NCBI GenBank assembly: GCA_037074615.1
Contig: CM073569.1
Span: 8,004,001-8,068,000, forward strand
Direction: 5' to 3'
Length of the DNA stretch: 64,000 nucleotides
Source: Leucaena leucocephala
Taxonomy: Eukaryota; Streptophyta; Magnoliopsida; Fabales; Fabaceae
The position numbers were made by a program, and so were the translations under genes. The notes under the pieces were generated by a model. It ran no database searches. It was given only the letters and a program-made list of their open reading frames with translations, and was not told the DNA's origin. Of the stretch, positions 35,742-48,595 are shown one piece after another; positions within the stretch are counted from its first letter, which is position 1, and every line of letters begins with the position of its first letter.

Positions 35742-37639
35742 TGTTGGATATTGTACCCTAGGAGCCAATCATTGTATTATGAATATTGTTGATTTATGAA
35801 TTTCTTAATTATGTTATCACATTATTTGCATGGTTACTGTGATGACCATCCTTGGATAACTCATGATCTTATCCTAAATGTCCCTGGTCGGTCATCTATG
35901 CGGGGGCAGAGATGAAATAAGACTAGTATGACTTTGAAGATATATAGAGATATAAATCAAAGTTATAGGCACATGTAAAAGTACAAGGTGTTGGACCGAC
36001 CCGTTATAAGAGAGCTGCATGGGTTAAGTCATAAACTTCTCCCATATACAAACCATGTCACTGCCCTTTGACCTGAGATCATCATGGATTCATACATGAC
36101 AAAAGCTCAGCTTTGACCTAGTCAAAAGTCACTTTTGACCGAGTGATCATAAAGACTATGTTCGGGCTCAGTGGTTTTTTATGCGGAGGAATGTGAATGG
36201 TCAAGATGGAATTTGTCCCTCACATTTGTAGAGAGATATTACGGGGCCCCTCGATGAGTGAGTCTGAGAAATGTATGGTCATACTGTAATGGAAAGGTAA
36301 CTTCATTTCTATAGTCAGATTACTCAGGGATCGAGAAAGTAATGGTTAGGAACAGGAGGATGACGTTTTCCATGCCTCATCCATGACCAAAATATCGTGT
36401 GACAAAAGGGACGTGATGTGGTTGTATGAAAGGTAACATCGTTCATCGATCCTCATATGATTTGGGTAGTCGTGATGTCTTATTAGAGACCGCTTACGAC
36501 TTGGGGGTCAGTATAGTAACTGACCCACTGCCAACTTCATATGGGCCTACAGGGTCGCACACAAAATAGCCTAACACGAGTTGTGATGTCCAGATTCATT
36601 GAATCTAAGACATGTCCAGATTCAATGAATAATCTAGGGTGGTTATATATATATTTTTTATATATATATAAATTCGCATATATATTATATATAATATAAG
36701 AGATATTTACAAGATTTAATTTATAAGGATAAATTAAATCTCTATCACTTTTGAATTTGAATTTAAATTGATATGATCTATTTGAATTTGAATTTAAATT
36801 GATATGATATATCAAATTTGATTTATAAAAATAAATCAAATATAATTCTGTCTTATCTTTATTTTAAATTAAATGAGTAGGTGAATTAAATCTGTGGGAC
36901 GGATTTAATATAAATCATATTTATTTAATTAGTTTCTTATCAAATTATGCAATATATGATATTGTATTAATTTTAGAATTAATATAAGATTAATTCTGAA
37001 ATTCAACCCAATCAAAACACCGATGGCATCCTATATATTTGACATTAGGGGCTAGGGTTCTTGATGAGACAAAAGGGGCAAGGAGAGTGCAAAAGGTTTG
37101 TAGATAAGAAATGGCCAAAATAGAGACGGTGATGACAGATTCTTGAGAAAGCCCTAGAGGGACAAGAGGCGCTAGCACGTCGTTCGTGGTTGGAACTCTG
37201 TTCGTGTGGATACCGGGAGAGGAAGTCGATCTGAGTTGTCTACTTCTTACGATCGAGGAAAGAGCACCAGGTACGACGACAAGGTGCGACGCGTAGACAC
37301 TTAGGTCGCGACCATACAGGTGTTCTGAACGTTAGAAAATCGAAAAGAGACGACAGGTCGCGACTAGAAGCTGAGGAAGTCGCGACTGACAACTCCAGAG
37401 ATGACAGGTCACGCCTAGAAGCTGAGGAGGTTACGACAAAAAACTCCAGAGGCCACAGGTCGCGACTGAAAACTCCAGAGGCGAAGAGTCGCGACTAGTG
37501 GACACGGAGGTCGCGACGATAGTTCGAATACCGAAGGTAACACTTCTTTCTCCTTGACTTAAACACACTCGGTAGATCCGGGCAGGGAATGAAAAATTTT
37601 TTAAGTTAATTTCCGCTGCGTGTCTTCCAATTCCCTTCA
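35742..37639 (+). mobile_element. Solo LTR (1,898 bp) nested in Copia gag
   Basis: Begins TGTTGGATATTGTACCC and ends TTCCAATTCCCTTCA. It is flanked by identical 5-bp repeats TAGTC at 35737-35741 and 37640-37644. Removing the LTR and one TAGTC joins the minus-strand gag frame ...REESRHK with TMLVDSKH without a shift. That confirms the exact insertion and the later LTR-LTR recombination that left a solo copy. The long LTR is Copia-like in style. It contains a TA-rich stretch at 36640-36700, a diverged ~35-bp duplication near 36750-36815 and a TCGCGAC-rich array near its 3' end. Confidence 0.9.
37300..37515. repeat. CpG-rich degenerate repeat with TCGCGAC cores
   Basis: GTCGCGAC/T cores (TCGCGA palindrome) recur near 37306, 37356, 37378, 37458, 37487 and 37510, with decayed copies between. 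They are separated by variants of AAGCTGAGGA, AACTCCAGAGG and GTGGACACGGAGG. This is a GC- and CpG-dense island inside AT-rich DNA, in the 3' part of the solo LTR. Confidence 0.8.
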
Positions 37640-37740
37640 TAGTCTTGTGACGAGACTCCTCTCTACGTACCTCAGCATATGTCTCTGAAAAGTCTCGAGA
37701 TTGTCGCGACCCCGACTTTCAAAATAAAGATTAAACCCAA

Positions 37741-39865
37741 TAATGTACTATAAGGCACAATCTTATCGTTCTTCTTAAGGAGCCTTTCAAGTGGAATCCT
37801 AATAATTGGTGAACAATAACATTGAAAACCTGAGTAAAAGTATGGGTTCTTAGTTTAGTTCAAACATTGGTGCAATAGAAATAAAAGTACAGTAAAAGTA
37901 ACTGCTTTTTTTTTTATTTTTGATTAGTGTGAATATGGTTTGTATTGTAAAAGAAATATGATAGGAAAGACTCTTGATGATGAAAATATAGCTATCATCG
38001 ATTTTGATTTGGAATGAGAGTTATGAAATCATTAAGTCTTATATAAAATCTCAATCAATCAATTAAGTTCAGTTCATTAGTGAGTTCAAACTCCCTTTTA
38101 TCAAAGCTGAATTAAAACCCTTTAATGTACTGTTGAAAATTACTTAGTGTGTAGATTGAATTGGATAATGCAAAAACCCTCTATTAACTACCAATCTGAC
38201 TCTAATCAATTGAATTAATTACTAATAATCGCTAATAGTCAATCAACTAATCAGAAATCTAACTAATATATATATATTCAAATCGATAATCACATTATCC
38301 AAATCAATTACAAGTATCTAATCTGAGAATAATCAAACGATATTCAATCCTCATACATATTATGAAATCCCGAAATCTAGAAATCCTAAAACATGAAATG
38401 AGTGTAGACTAAGATAGAATAATTCCCCATTGTAGTGAACTCAAACTATGTTGTCCATCACCAAGAGTCTAAAAATTTAACCTCTCATAGCTCTTACTGT
38501 GCTGCAATCACTGTCCAGAGTTGGTGTCATGAGATGTACAGAAAAAGATGATGGAAAGGTGGTAGAGATGGATTAATCAGTGTAGAAATGGAGAAATATG
38601 TGAAAAGATCAAGAAAAATGGAAGATTTAATTGAAGGTTGTTGAGAGGATGAGAGCAACTTCAACTTGGCCAAATTTGGCAAAATATCCAACCCCCCGTT
38701 TGGCTGCTGACCTTTGCCTTAATTGCAGAGTGACCTAAATAAAAACGCACAGCTTCACTAATTGTCTATTCTAGCTGCGACCATATCCATATTTAGGTCG
38801 CAACCTGAGAACACAGAGAACTTCCCAGATGACAAATAGGTTGGGACCAGTGGACTTTGAGGTCACGATTAAACATCACAGAAGCTAACTTTATCAATTC
38901 AGGTTCTCTTTGTCTTGTGATTTCTTCTCTGCTCTACTTTGGGTCTTCGAGTCTCTTCCAAAACCCCTACAAATTAAAATCAAAATTCATTGTAAAGGCC
39001 AAGCTAATTAAAAAACAAACTATATGTAGTTTGGAAAAGCTAATTGACCATTTTATCATTTAATAAGCATATTGCCATGTACAATCATGTATTACTAAAA
39101 AAGCACAATTACAGGAATGAAATGAGCGGTAAAAGTGTCGCAAAACCCTTGAAAATATCAAAGAAACTATATATAATTTGTATCTTATCAATTCCCCCAC
39201 ATTTGAACCTTTGTACTCTTGAACAAAAAAATGAATCACACTTCAACTAATGTTGGCAAAATCGAGAGAATAGCATAATCAGTGAACCCTTGAGACAATT
39301 AATCATTTTTTAAAAATATAAAAAAATGATAATATAAGTAATACTAAGTAATTAGCTACTTCTTGAAATTAACCTTAAATGTATGAATGCAATAATTCTC
39401 TATAGGGATACAAATGTTTAGCTCTCTAACTTCTCATTGTTAGGGTTCTTTTACTCCATTGCAATGTGGCAAACATCCTACTGTATGCTTGTAATGGCTC
39501 TAAATCTCTTCTATTATACAATACTTATGCAAAGAATCAAGAGGTCTTTTGGGGTTGAAATAATGAAAATATCAAGTGGAAACGGAATGGAATGGAATAT
39601 AATTAAGTGTCTTAATTAAAGAAAATGCAAGTCAAATTTCATTTGAATCAGTTCAAAATATAACATTCTATTATAAGGAAGTACTTATTTCAACTTTATT
39701 CTTTTACTATAGTTCGCCCGTATATTTTATTTTTTTCAACCCATTTAAACTCACCTGTTACGGGTCTATTTTGGGCAGACTCAAAACAGACAAATTAACG
39801 TTGCGGTCGGGCAGGTGCATCAGGTTGCGGGCGCCTTACTCAACCCTAAATATGGCATTCATTTT
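37741..39865. other. Intergenic repeat debris
   Basis: No gene seen. 38700-38890 contains CTGCGACCATATCC, TTTAGGTCGCAACC and GGACCAGTGGACTTTGAGGTCACG, which resemble decayed forms of the TCGCGAC-type repeat in the nearby solo LTR. So this may be an old LTR of a related family. 39715-39850 has CCCGCCC/GGGCGGG-style inverted pieces (TTCGCCCGTA, GTTGCGGGCGCC) typical of small hAT-like MITEs, but no convincing TSD. Confidence 0.4.
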
Positions 39866-42800
39866 ATAAGAAAGCAAATGAAAAGGCCCTATATCACTCT
39901 CCTAACCTGAACACCCTTTTCAGCATTGAAACTATGCATCATCCTTTAGCTATAGACCTATTCCAATTGTTTTAAAAGACGGACCGGACGTTGAGTGGGA
40001 AATGTTAGCAAATCATAATTCAATTAGTCAGATCGATTGGATCATCTGGCTGAAACGGTGACGTAATAATTACATAAAAATAATATTATATATATTATTA
40101 ATATATATTTAAAAAATCAAAAATCAAATTGTTGGATAATTTTAAAAAATAATTAAATAGTTCAATTTCATGGTCTTTTGAATATTTTAATCTATCATTA
40201 TATTTTAATTTTCTTTTTAAATTGAAAATGAGTTTGCAATCTATTTAATTTGAGATTTATTTTATAATTGTGATTATATATAAGAAATAAAGGATCTTAT
40301 TTAAAAATTATATACGCATTAAATATTAAGAAGGAGAGAATATATTATGTAAAACAGGATGATTAGATAGCAATTTAAAAAGTGAAAGAATAGAAAAAAT
40401 TAGTGACTTTAAATAAATAAGTATTTCATAATTGGAAAATAACAATAATTAATGATTAAATATCCAAATATGTATTTATAATTACATTGAAATTCTCACG
40501 TTCCTTTCAGAGTCTTTCACATCATTATTGCCTTTTATTTGTGTACTCCCTCTATCCTCCTCCCCACCATTCGACCTTGGTTTTACAGATCTCAAGAAAA
40601 GAAAAAAAGAAATCTCCCTCCCCACTAGCCCTAAGTCATGCCCACTTTACTTCCCATACATCATACTTTGGATGCGGATTCTTTCATCATCACTTACTCC
40701 TTATTCCTCATTATCATTTCTCTCTTTTGCTTAGATGCCTTACTTCCTATATCCGCAGGCTCTCTTTTAAACATCTTTTTTTTAAAAAAATGTTTTAAAA
40801 AAGTATTTTTTTTAAAATCAATTTAAAATAGTGTCTTTATTTTTTTAAAAGAAAAAATGTGTTTTTTTAAAGTGCTTTTAAAAAACACTTTTTTTTTGTA
40901 ACAAATGGATAATAGAAAAGGCAAGGTAAAAGAGAGAAGTGATTGAGGGGGATGAGAAGAGAAGTGATGATGAGATGATCACTTCCCCTTCTTCCCTGCT
41001 CTTCTTTCTCTACTCATCCACTTCTTCCCTTCCAGCAAGATTCAGATTTGACGAACAACAAAACGGCAAAACGAGAATAGAGACCAGGCAAAATCGTAAG
41101 GGACAAACTTCAACTCATAAACACAGCATTGGGCACCAGCAATACCTGCTCCACGAGAACTTGAGAGTAGATTCTAGAACCTAGAGTTTGAAGTTTGGAC
41201 TGATTTTAGTCGAACGGTTTTCACAAAATCGCTCTGGTTCAGGAATTTATGACGGTTGACGGTTCAATAGTGGCTAAATGACGAGCAACGCGGTCCAACC
41301 CCCAAAACGAGTTTCTCATCTGAACCAAGCCGAAAAAGCTTCCGGCCGACGGCCTGATCGGCTATACCGTCCGGTCTGGTCTAGCTCTTTAAACATTGTG
41401 TATTCCTCTTTCTTCAATTTGGCTCTATTTATAATGGTTTCTTATGCTCAATTTCTCTCCATTCTCCTACTTCTCCTGCTTAGAGTTTATAATTTCTTTT
41501 CCAAAGTAAGCTTTTATTCGTTGTTTACTCTTAACTTTTCTAAGACTAAAAGTCAGCTCAGTCGCTATTCTATTCCTGTGGAGAGAGTGAGGCCATTGGA
41601 TCCCTCCTAGCATTTCTATCAATATCTTCACCATACTTTCATTACTTGAATGCGTCGTTATGTTTCCACATAGTTTGATTAATTTGTTAAACGATTTCAA
41701 TGCTACATCTCTAATCATCCATCTCTCTTTTATTACAACCACTAGTGCGCTCACAAGATTTGGCATAAACTAAAATGGGATGACTTACTATACATATTGA
41801 ATACGAGTTTTAAATGTATTAAATATTGATCGTGACTTTTTTTTTATTATTATTTGGTATAAAGTTGATCTAATTGAAATTCATTTGTTTTCACTTAAAA
41901 TATTCTTATAAGTGAAGAGTCTCATTTAGTGATAATTTTTTGTTTTCCATAAAATTCAATAAGAGTGTTTGGTCAGTGTGAACTGTGAAGTACTTGGAAT
42001 AGATATCTTATTATTTATATTAAAAAAGAAGATAATGACAAAAGAAAAAAACATAACAATATTTTTATAATTTTGATCGTGATATTTTGTATCTATTTTC
42101 TAATGCTTCTTCTAAAATGTCTTCTTTTTCTTTATTTACTTTTTTTTTGGTGAAACTAAAGCATATAAATTCAAAAATAATTTTTTTATATATATCACGT
42201 AGTCTTTTTATTATGAAAATTTTAATATATTTCCTAGTTTGGTCTCATTCTATAGATGTACTTTTTGATGAACCTATTTTTTATTTTGAACATTTTGTTT
42301 AGAAATTAAAATTTTTTTACTGTTGAAGTGTAAGAAATTGGGAAATCTTTTCTTACTAAGAATGCGGTACCTGAACAATAAGTTTTTTACTAGGCAGCTA
42401 TCATTTCCCCTCATGTTTTTCTTTTTTATGGGATTTCAATAATTAAAAATTCAATAGATAGTATACGAATTTTATTTCCTCAAATTTAGTTCCTATAGCT
42501 ATGTATTAAATATCAATTAAAAAACTTTGGAAATGAAAGAGTTTGTGGGTCACTTTTGTTCAAAGATTTAAATTCCAATCCTTGGGTCAATGTTTCAATG
42601 TTTTTATTAAATGGAAATTGCATTAATTTATTACTTTTCTAAAATTTACAAAGAAATTTATGATAGTGTATTACTATATAATTATTATTTGACTATGTGT
42701 AGCGGATCAGTTAAATATTCTATTACAAAATAAATGCATTCTGCCGGTATATCATTCCTGTAGTTGTATAACTGAAAAATGATGATTTTCCTTGTAATCT

Positions 42801-43002
42801 GATCAATGATGGTTCAATCAAATTACCGCCATGTCATAGCACTTTCTATAAACTAACATATCTTGAGATTTTGCCCTTTGCTTTATAAAACCACAGACAA
42901 TATCATTGGTATATTGCAAAACGCCCCTGGTATAAAGACCACTGGCAGTGGTTTCAAGCATAGTTTTTTTTTTTTTTTTTGTAAAAGATTGGTTTCACAC
43001 TT
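39866..43002 (+). repeat. Array unit 1 (split by hAT-like element)
   Basis: Starts with AAGAAAGCAAATGAA and AACACCCTTTTCAGCATTGA. It is interrupted at 39965-41398 and resumes at TTCTTCAATTTGGCTCTATT. Its TATA block is missing or lies outside the recognisable copy. Confidence 0.8.
39965..41398. mobile_element. hAT-like non-autonomous element in unit 1
   Basis: The ends are AATTGTTTTAAAAGACGGAC and, reading the right end in reverse complement, CAATGTTTAAAGAGCTAGAC. Both continue into GACCGGAC-like sequence. The flanking octamers CCTATTCC (39957-39964) and TGTATTCC (41399-41406) match at 6 of 8, and other units show an uninterrupted sequence here. The interior has a T/A-rich foldback stretch (40770-40900, TTTTAAAA runs) and no transposase. 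Confidence 0.65.
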
Positions 43003-43560
43003 GTATAAATAGCATCAACATGGTGCTCTTTTCAAGAAAAGCAAATTAAGAAGGGTAGCGCTAAATTACCCTTTGACCCTAATCACCCTTTCTAACATTA
43101 AGATTGTACACCACCTTTTAGCTATTGATCTATTCTTCTTTATTCAATTTGGCTCTATTTATATTAGTCTTTTATTCTCCATTTCTCTCCATTCTCCTAC
43201 TTCTCTGGCTTAAAATTTAGAATTTCTTTTCCATAGAAAGGTTTTGTTTGTTTTTCCCTCTTAACTTTTCTGAGACTGAAAGTCAGTTCTATTGTTATTT
43301 TGATCTCATGGAGAGAGTGAGGCCATTTGATACCTCATAGCATTTATACCAATGCCATCTTCACCATATACTTTCATTACTGGAATGTGTTGATATGCTT
43401 CCACATAGTTCGATTTATTTGTTGAATGATTTTTGTGATGTATCGCTTGTCATCCATTTTTCTTTTGCTTCAACCATATCTAGGGAGTGCGCTCGCATAA
43501 TTTGACCCATAATGAAATGTGATAACCTACTATATATATTGGAGACGAGTTTTAACTAGT

Positions 43561-43619
43561 CAACGATATACCAAATTTGATCGGGATTCAGTTTTCTCTT
43601 ATTATTTGGTATATCGTTG
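43561..43619. repeat. Perfect 16-bp inverted repeat in unit 2
   Basis: CAACGATATACCAAAT (43561-43576) pairs perfectly with ATTTGGTATATCGTTG (43604-43619) across a 27-nt loop. Imperfect forms occur at the same place in unit 3 (45712-45770), unit 4 (47421-47480), unit 6 (50569-50627), unit 7 (56842-56905) and unit 8 (58642-58701). Confidence 0.9.
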
Positions 43620-44175
43620 TTCTAATTGAAATTCATTTGTTTTCACCTATGATATTCTTGTAAATGAAGCTGGAGAATATTTTTTATTTTCGATGAAATT
43701 TGACACGAATGTTTGGTTGGTGTGAAGTACTTGAAATAGATATCTTATGTTGTATATTTGTAAAGACGACATTGATGAAAGAGAAACACAGAAATCATTA
43801 TATCTTTTCTATTACCCAATATCTTTTGAACGATAATTTTTTTATTAGACAGTTATCTTGTTCTTCTACTCTTTTTGATAGGATTTGAATCATTAAAAGT
43901 TCAATAGATATTATACGAATTCTATTTTCTCAAATTTAGTCCCTATAGCTATGTATCAACTAAAAAATTTGGAAAGGAAAGATTTTGTGGATACATTTTG
44001 TTTAAAGATTTAAATTCAAATCCTTAGGTTAATGTTTTAAAGTTGTTAGAAAAAAAAAATAGCATTAATTTTTTTTTTTTAAATTTATAAAAGAATTTAT
44101 GATGGTGTGTTGCTATATAATTATTACTTAACCATGTGCAGTGGATTAGTTAAAAGTTTTATCACAAAATCAATG

Positions 44176-44827
44176 TGTAACGTCCTCCCTAGTACCACTA
44201 CAAACTTAGCCATCTTTACACACATAGCAATTTCCATCGCAATTTCACAGTTATCTTCTAAAAACTAACTATAGTAGAAAAGAACCAAACCAACCAATAT
44301 GACGCTACCATGATTATAAGAACAATCTTACATTTTAATTAATTAGTCACATGCAACTACAAATAAACACACGCCCCTGATTGATCACAATATAATTCAA
44401 TAAATAAACTCTTGAAGCTCTGATGCTCCAAACCGGTACCTCACAGTGCTCAAAATCTTATTGCTCACGAATTTAAAATCATAGTACTCAAGTCTCATCA
44501 ATAATCCACAATAAATTCATAATGAATAAATCAAAAAAATAAATGCAAAGAATGTCCTAAATGTGGCAAAAAAATAATAACTTCTTCTCAAAATAATTAG
44601 ACAATTATAATATTTTAAACAGAACATAATTAATCCATTTCAATTTAACTACATTATTTTCTCTCTTTTCTAAAAATCATGATATGAGATTGTATTTATA
44701 TCCTTAATATTTAACATATTTGCATAAAATATGTTTACTTAAATAATTATAGAGTAAATTCCAGTTACCATGAAACAATTCCTTCCTAATATAACAAAAA
44801 TCCTAAAAACAAAATTAAGATGTTACA
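44176..44827. mobile_element. LTR-like insertion TGTAACGTC...GATGTTACA in unit 2
   Basis: The other units run uninterrupted from AAAATCAATG into CACTNTGCCAGTCC at this place. Here 652 bp intervene, with inverted ends TGTAACGTC and GATGTTACA and no coding capacity. This looks like a solo LTR or a small LTR-type element. The flanking pentamers (CAATG and AGATA) do not form a convincing TSD. Confidence 0.6.
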
Positions 44828-45174
44828 AGATAACTCTGCCAGTCTATCCTTAGCTGTAATTTTAAAACCATGGCAGGGAAAATTATCAAATAGAGGAACT
44901 TTTTAAATATTGTAACCGAGAAATGGTGATCTTCCTAAATTGTAATTTGATCGATTATTGTTCAATGAAATCACCACCATCTCACATCACTTTCTATAAA
45001 CTAAATCACCATCTCATATCACTTTCTATAAACTAAAACATATCTCAAGATTTCGCCCCTTGGTTTATAAAACCACACACAATATCCTTCGCATCATTTC
45101 AGAGCACCCCCTGTATCACGATTATTGCCTGTGGTTTCAGCTGCTATTTTTCGTCCAAGATTATTTTCATGCTT

Positions 45175-46862
45175 GTATAAATAGAATCAACACGGTGCTC
45201 TTTTCTAAGAAAGCAATTGAAGATGGCGGCCCTAAATAACCCTCTGACCCTAAACACCGTTTTAATCGTTGAGACTGGACACCACCCTTTAGCTATTGAC
45301 CTGTTCATTTTTTCCAATTTGGCTTCTTATTCCTTATATTGGTTTCTTATTCTCAATTTCTCTCCAATCTCCTATTTCTCCAGCTTAGAGTTTAGAATTT
45401 CTTTTTTCTTGCAAGCTTTTATTTGTTTTTCCCTTTAAACATTTAAGAGACTGTAAGACAGTTTTGTATTAATTCTGATCTCATGGAGAGAGTGAGGCCG
45501 TTTGATACCTCCTAGCATTTCTACACATTTCCAACTTCATAATACTTTCATTACATGATTTTGTTGTTATGCTTCCACATAGTTCAATTGTTTTATCTCT
45601 TGTCATCCATCTCTCTTTTGCTTCAACCATCTACAAAGTGTGCTCACACGATTTGACATGAAACAAAATCGGATGACCTACTATACATATTGCAGACGAG
45701 TTTTAACTACTCAACCATGACCAAATATAGATCGAGATTTATTTTTCTCTCAATATTTGGTTCATGGTTGTTCTGGTTGAAATTCATTTGCTTCCACTTA
45801 TCATTTTCATATAAATGAAGCCAAGAGTCCCATTCGGAGATTATTTTTTATTTTCTACATAATTCGACGAGAATGGCTGTTCCATGTGAAGTACTTGAAA
45901 TAGATATATTATGTTGTATGTTCAAAAAGAAGAGTGTCACGATAGAGAGAAAAAATTAACAAAATATTTATAATTTTGATCGTGGTATTCTTAGTGCTTA
46001 TAAATAAGAAAATAATATTCATAGAGAAATCATGTAGTCTTGCCATCGTAAAATTTTTAATTTATTTTCAGGTTTAGTCTCATTGAGTACAATGTACTTT
46101 TTTTGTGGAACCAATATTTTTTTATTTGAACATTTCCTTTACTCTATAACTCAACACTAAGAAGCCATGATATCTTTTCTTATTGAGAATATAGGGCACG
46201 AACAATAAGGTTTTTTACAAGGAAGCTATCCCCTCCCTTAATGTTCTTCCACTCCATTTGGTGGGATTTCAATCATTAAAAGTTCAATAGACATGATACG
46301 AATTCTATTTATTGAAATTTAGTCCCCACGGCTGTGTATTAACAATCAACAAAAAAAATAAGGAAAGGAAGGATTTTATGGATTCTTTTTTATCAAAGAT
46401 ATAAATTCAAATCCTTTGGTCAATGTTTTGAAGTTGTTAGAAAAAGAAAATAGTACTAATTAATTACTTTTCTTAAATTTACAAAGGAATTTCTAATGGT
46501 GTATTACTATATAATTATTACTTGTCCATGTGTGGATCAGTTAAAAGTTCTATCACAAAATCACTACACTATTACAGTCCATGCTCAGCTGTAATTTTAA
46601 AACCACGACAGGGGAAATGATCTAATGGATAAACTTTTTAAATTTTATAAACGTGAAATGGTGATCTTCCTAAGTTGTAATTTGATCAATCTCGTTCAAT
46701 GAAATCACCACCATCTCACATCACTTTCTATAAACTAAAGCATATCTCGAGATTGCGCCCCTTGATTTATTAAATCACACACTATTCTTAGCATCATTGC
46801 AAAATGCCCCTGGTGTCGTGATTACTACCTGTTGTTTTTTGTCCAAGATTGTTTTCACGCTT
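45175..46862 (+). repeat. Array unit 3, undisturbed, 1,688 bp
   Basis: Complete unit from TATAAATAGAATCAACACGG to the next TATA block, with the hairpin at 45712-45770. An ATG near 45217 opens a 73-codon frame not kept in other units. Confidence 0.85.
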
Positions 46863-48595
46863 GTATAAATACAATCAATATGGTGCTCTTTTTAAAGAAA
46901 GCAAATAAAGATGGTCGGCCCTAAATCACCCTCTGACCCTAAACACCTTTTTAGCATTTAGACTGTACACCACCTTTTAGCTATTGACGTGTTCCTTTTT
47001 TTCCAATTTGACTTCTTATTCCTTATATTAGATTGCTATTCTCAATTTCTCTCCATTCTCCTACTTCTCCGGCTTAGAGTTTAGAATTTTTTTTCCATTG
47101 CAAGCTTTTGTTTATTTTCCCTCTATACTTTTATGAGATTGAAAGTTAGTTTTGTATTAATTCTAATCCCGTGGAGAGAGTGAGTCCATTTTATACCTCC
47201 TAGCATTTCTGCACATTCCAACTTCAAAATAATTTCTTTACTCTATTTTGTCGTTACGTTTCCACGTAGTTCGATTGTTTTGTTGAACATTTCAATGTTG
47301 CATCTCTTATCATCCATCTCTCTTTTGCTTTAACCATCTATACAGAGTGCACTCACAAGATTTGACATGAAACAAAATCAGATGACCTACTATACATATT
47401 ATAGACAAGTTTTAACCAGTCAACCACGTGCCAAATAGTGATCGAGATTCATTTTTCTCTCAATATTTGGTACATGGTTGTTCTAGTCAAAATTCATTTG
47501 CTTCCACCTATAATTTTCATATAAATGAAGCCAAGAGTTCCATTCAGAGATTATTACTTAGTTCGATAAGAATGGTTGTTCCCTATGAAGTACTTGAAAT
47601 ATACATCTTATGTTGTATATTCGAAAAGAAGACAGTCACGAAAGAGAAAAAAATAACAAAATGTTTAGAATTTTGATCATGGTATTATTTGTGCCTATAA
47701 ATAAGAAAATAATCTTCATATACAAATCATGTAGCCTTGCCATCATGAAATTTTTAATTTATTTCCTGGTTTAGTCTCGTTGAGTAAATGTACTATTTTT
47801 GTAGAACCAATATTTTTTTATTTGAATATTTCCTTTATAAATTAAAATTTTTCTATTACTCAACATTAAGAAGCTAGGATATCTTTTCTTATTAAGAATA
47901 TGGTGCATGAACGATAAGGTTTTTTATTAGGTAGCTATCCCCTCCCTTAATGTTCTTCTGCTCTATTTGATAGGATTTCAGTCATTAAAAGTTCAATAGA
48001 TATGATACAAATTCTATTTACTCAAATTTAGTCCCTACAGCGGTGTGTTAACGATTAATAAAAAAAATAAGGAAAGGAAGGAGTTTGTGGATTCTTTTTT
48101 ATCAAATATCTAAATTCTAATCCTTTGGTCAATGTTTTGAAGTTGTTAGAAAAAGAAAATAGTATTAATTAATTACTTTTCTTAAATTTACAAAGGAATT
48201 TATGATGGTGTATTACCATATAATTATTACTTGGCCATGTGCAGTGGATCAGTTAAAAGTTCTATCACAAAATCAATACACTATGCTAGTCCATGCTTAG
48301 CTGTGATTTTAAAACCATGGCAGTGGAAACGATCTAATGGAGGAACTTTCTAAATTTTGTAAACGTGAAATGGCAATCTTCCTAAGTTGTAATTTGATCG
48401 ATCTCATTCAATGAAATCACCACCATCTCACATCACTGTCTAAAAACTAACACATATCTCGAGATTTTGCCCCTTGCTTTATAAAACCAAACACAATATC
48501 CTTGGCATCCTTGCAGAATGACCCTGGTATCAATAATTCAATATTACTGTCTGTGGTTTCAGCCGTGGTTTTTTGTCCAAGATTGTTTTCACTGC
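46863..48595 (+). repeat. Array unit 4, undisturbed, 1,733 bp
   Basis: Complete unit; hairpin at 47421-47480 (CAACCACGTGCCAAAT with ATTTGGTACATGGTTG). The CACGTG in the left arm is a chance G-box core not shared by other units. Confidence 0.85.

Larger units (their letters stand above)
33350..37740 (-). mobile_element. Degenerate Ty1/Copia retrotransposon, interrupted by a solo LTR
   Basis: Reading leftward: gag (37735-37645, then 35736-35590), protease, RT and RNase H, the Copia order apart from integrase. Integrase, expected between protease and RT, is almost wholly absent between about 35207 and 35060. The protease motif reads WIVDTRAYDHMT, with DTR where DTG is required. Frameshifts and stops occur throughout. 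A solo LTR of another family sits at 35742-37639. Confidence 0.85.
43003..45174 (+). repeat. Array unit 2 (carries LTR-like insertion)
   Basis: Begins with the TATAAATAGCATCAACATGG block and contains the perfect 16-bp hairpin at 43561-43619. It holds a 652-bp TGTAAC...GTTACA insertion. Without that insertion it is about 1.52 kb. Confidence 0.85.

Noticed and set aside
35549..35761. Plus-strand ORF over the Copia gag
   Set aside because: It is the antisense shadow of recognisable minus-strand gag and protease sequence.
41278..41610. 110-codon ORF near the start of the array
   Set aside because: It crosses the right end of the hAT-like element into array unit 1, so it is a chance fusion of two unrelated repeats.
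43561..43619. Hairpin as a microRNA precursor
   Set aside because: The stem is only 16 bp, below the length for a normal plant miRNA duplex, and no transcript evidence can be seen.
45217..45438. 73-codon ORF after the TATA block of array unit 3
   Set aside because: Sister units have frameshifts and stops in the same stretch, so no coding selection is visible.
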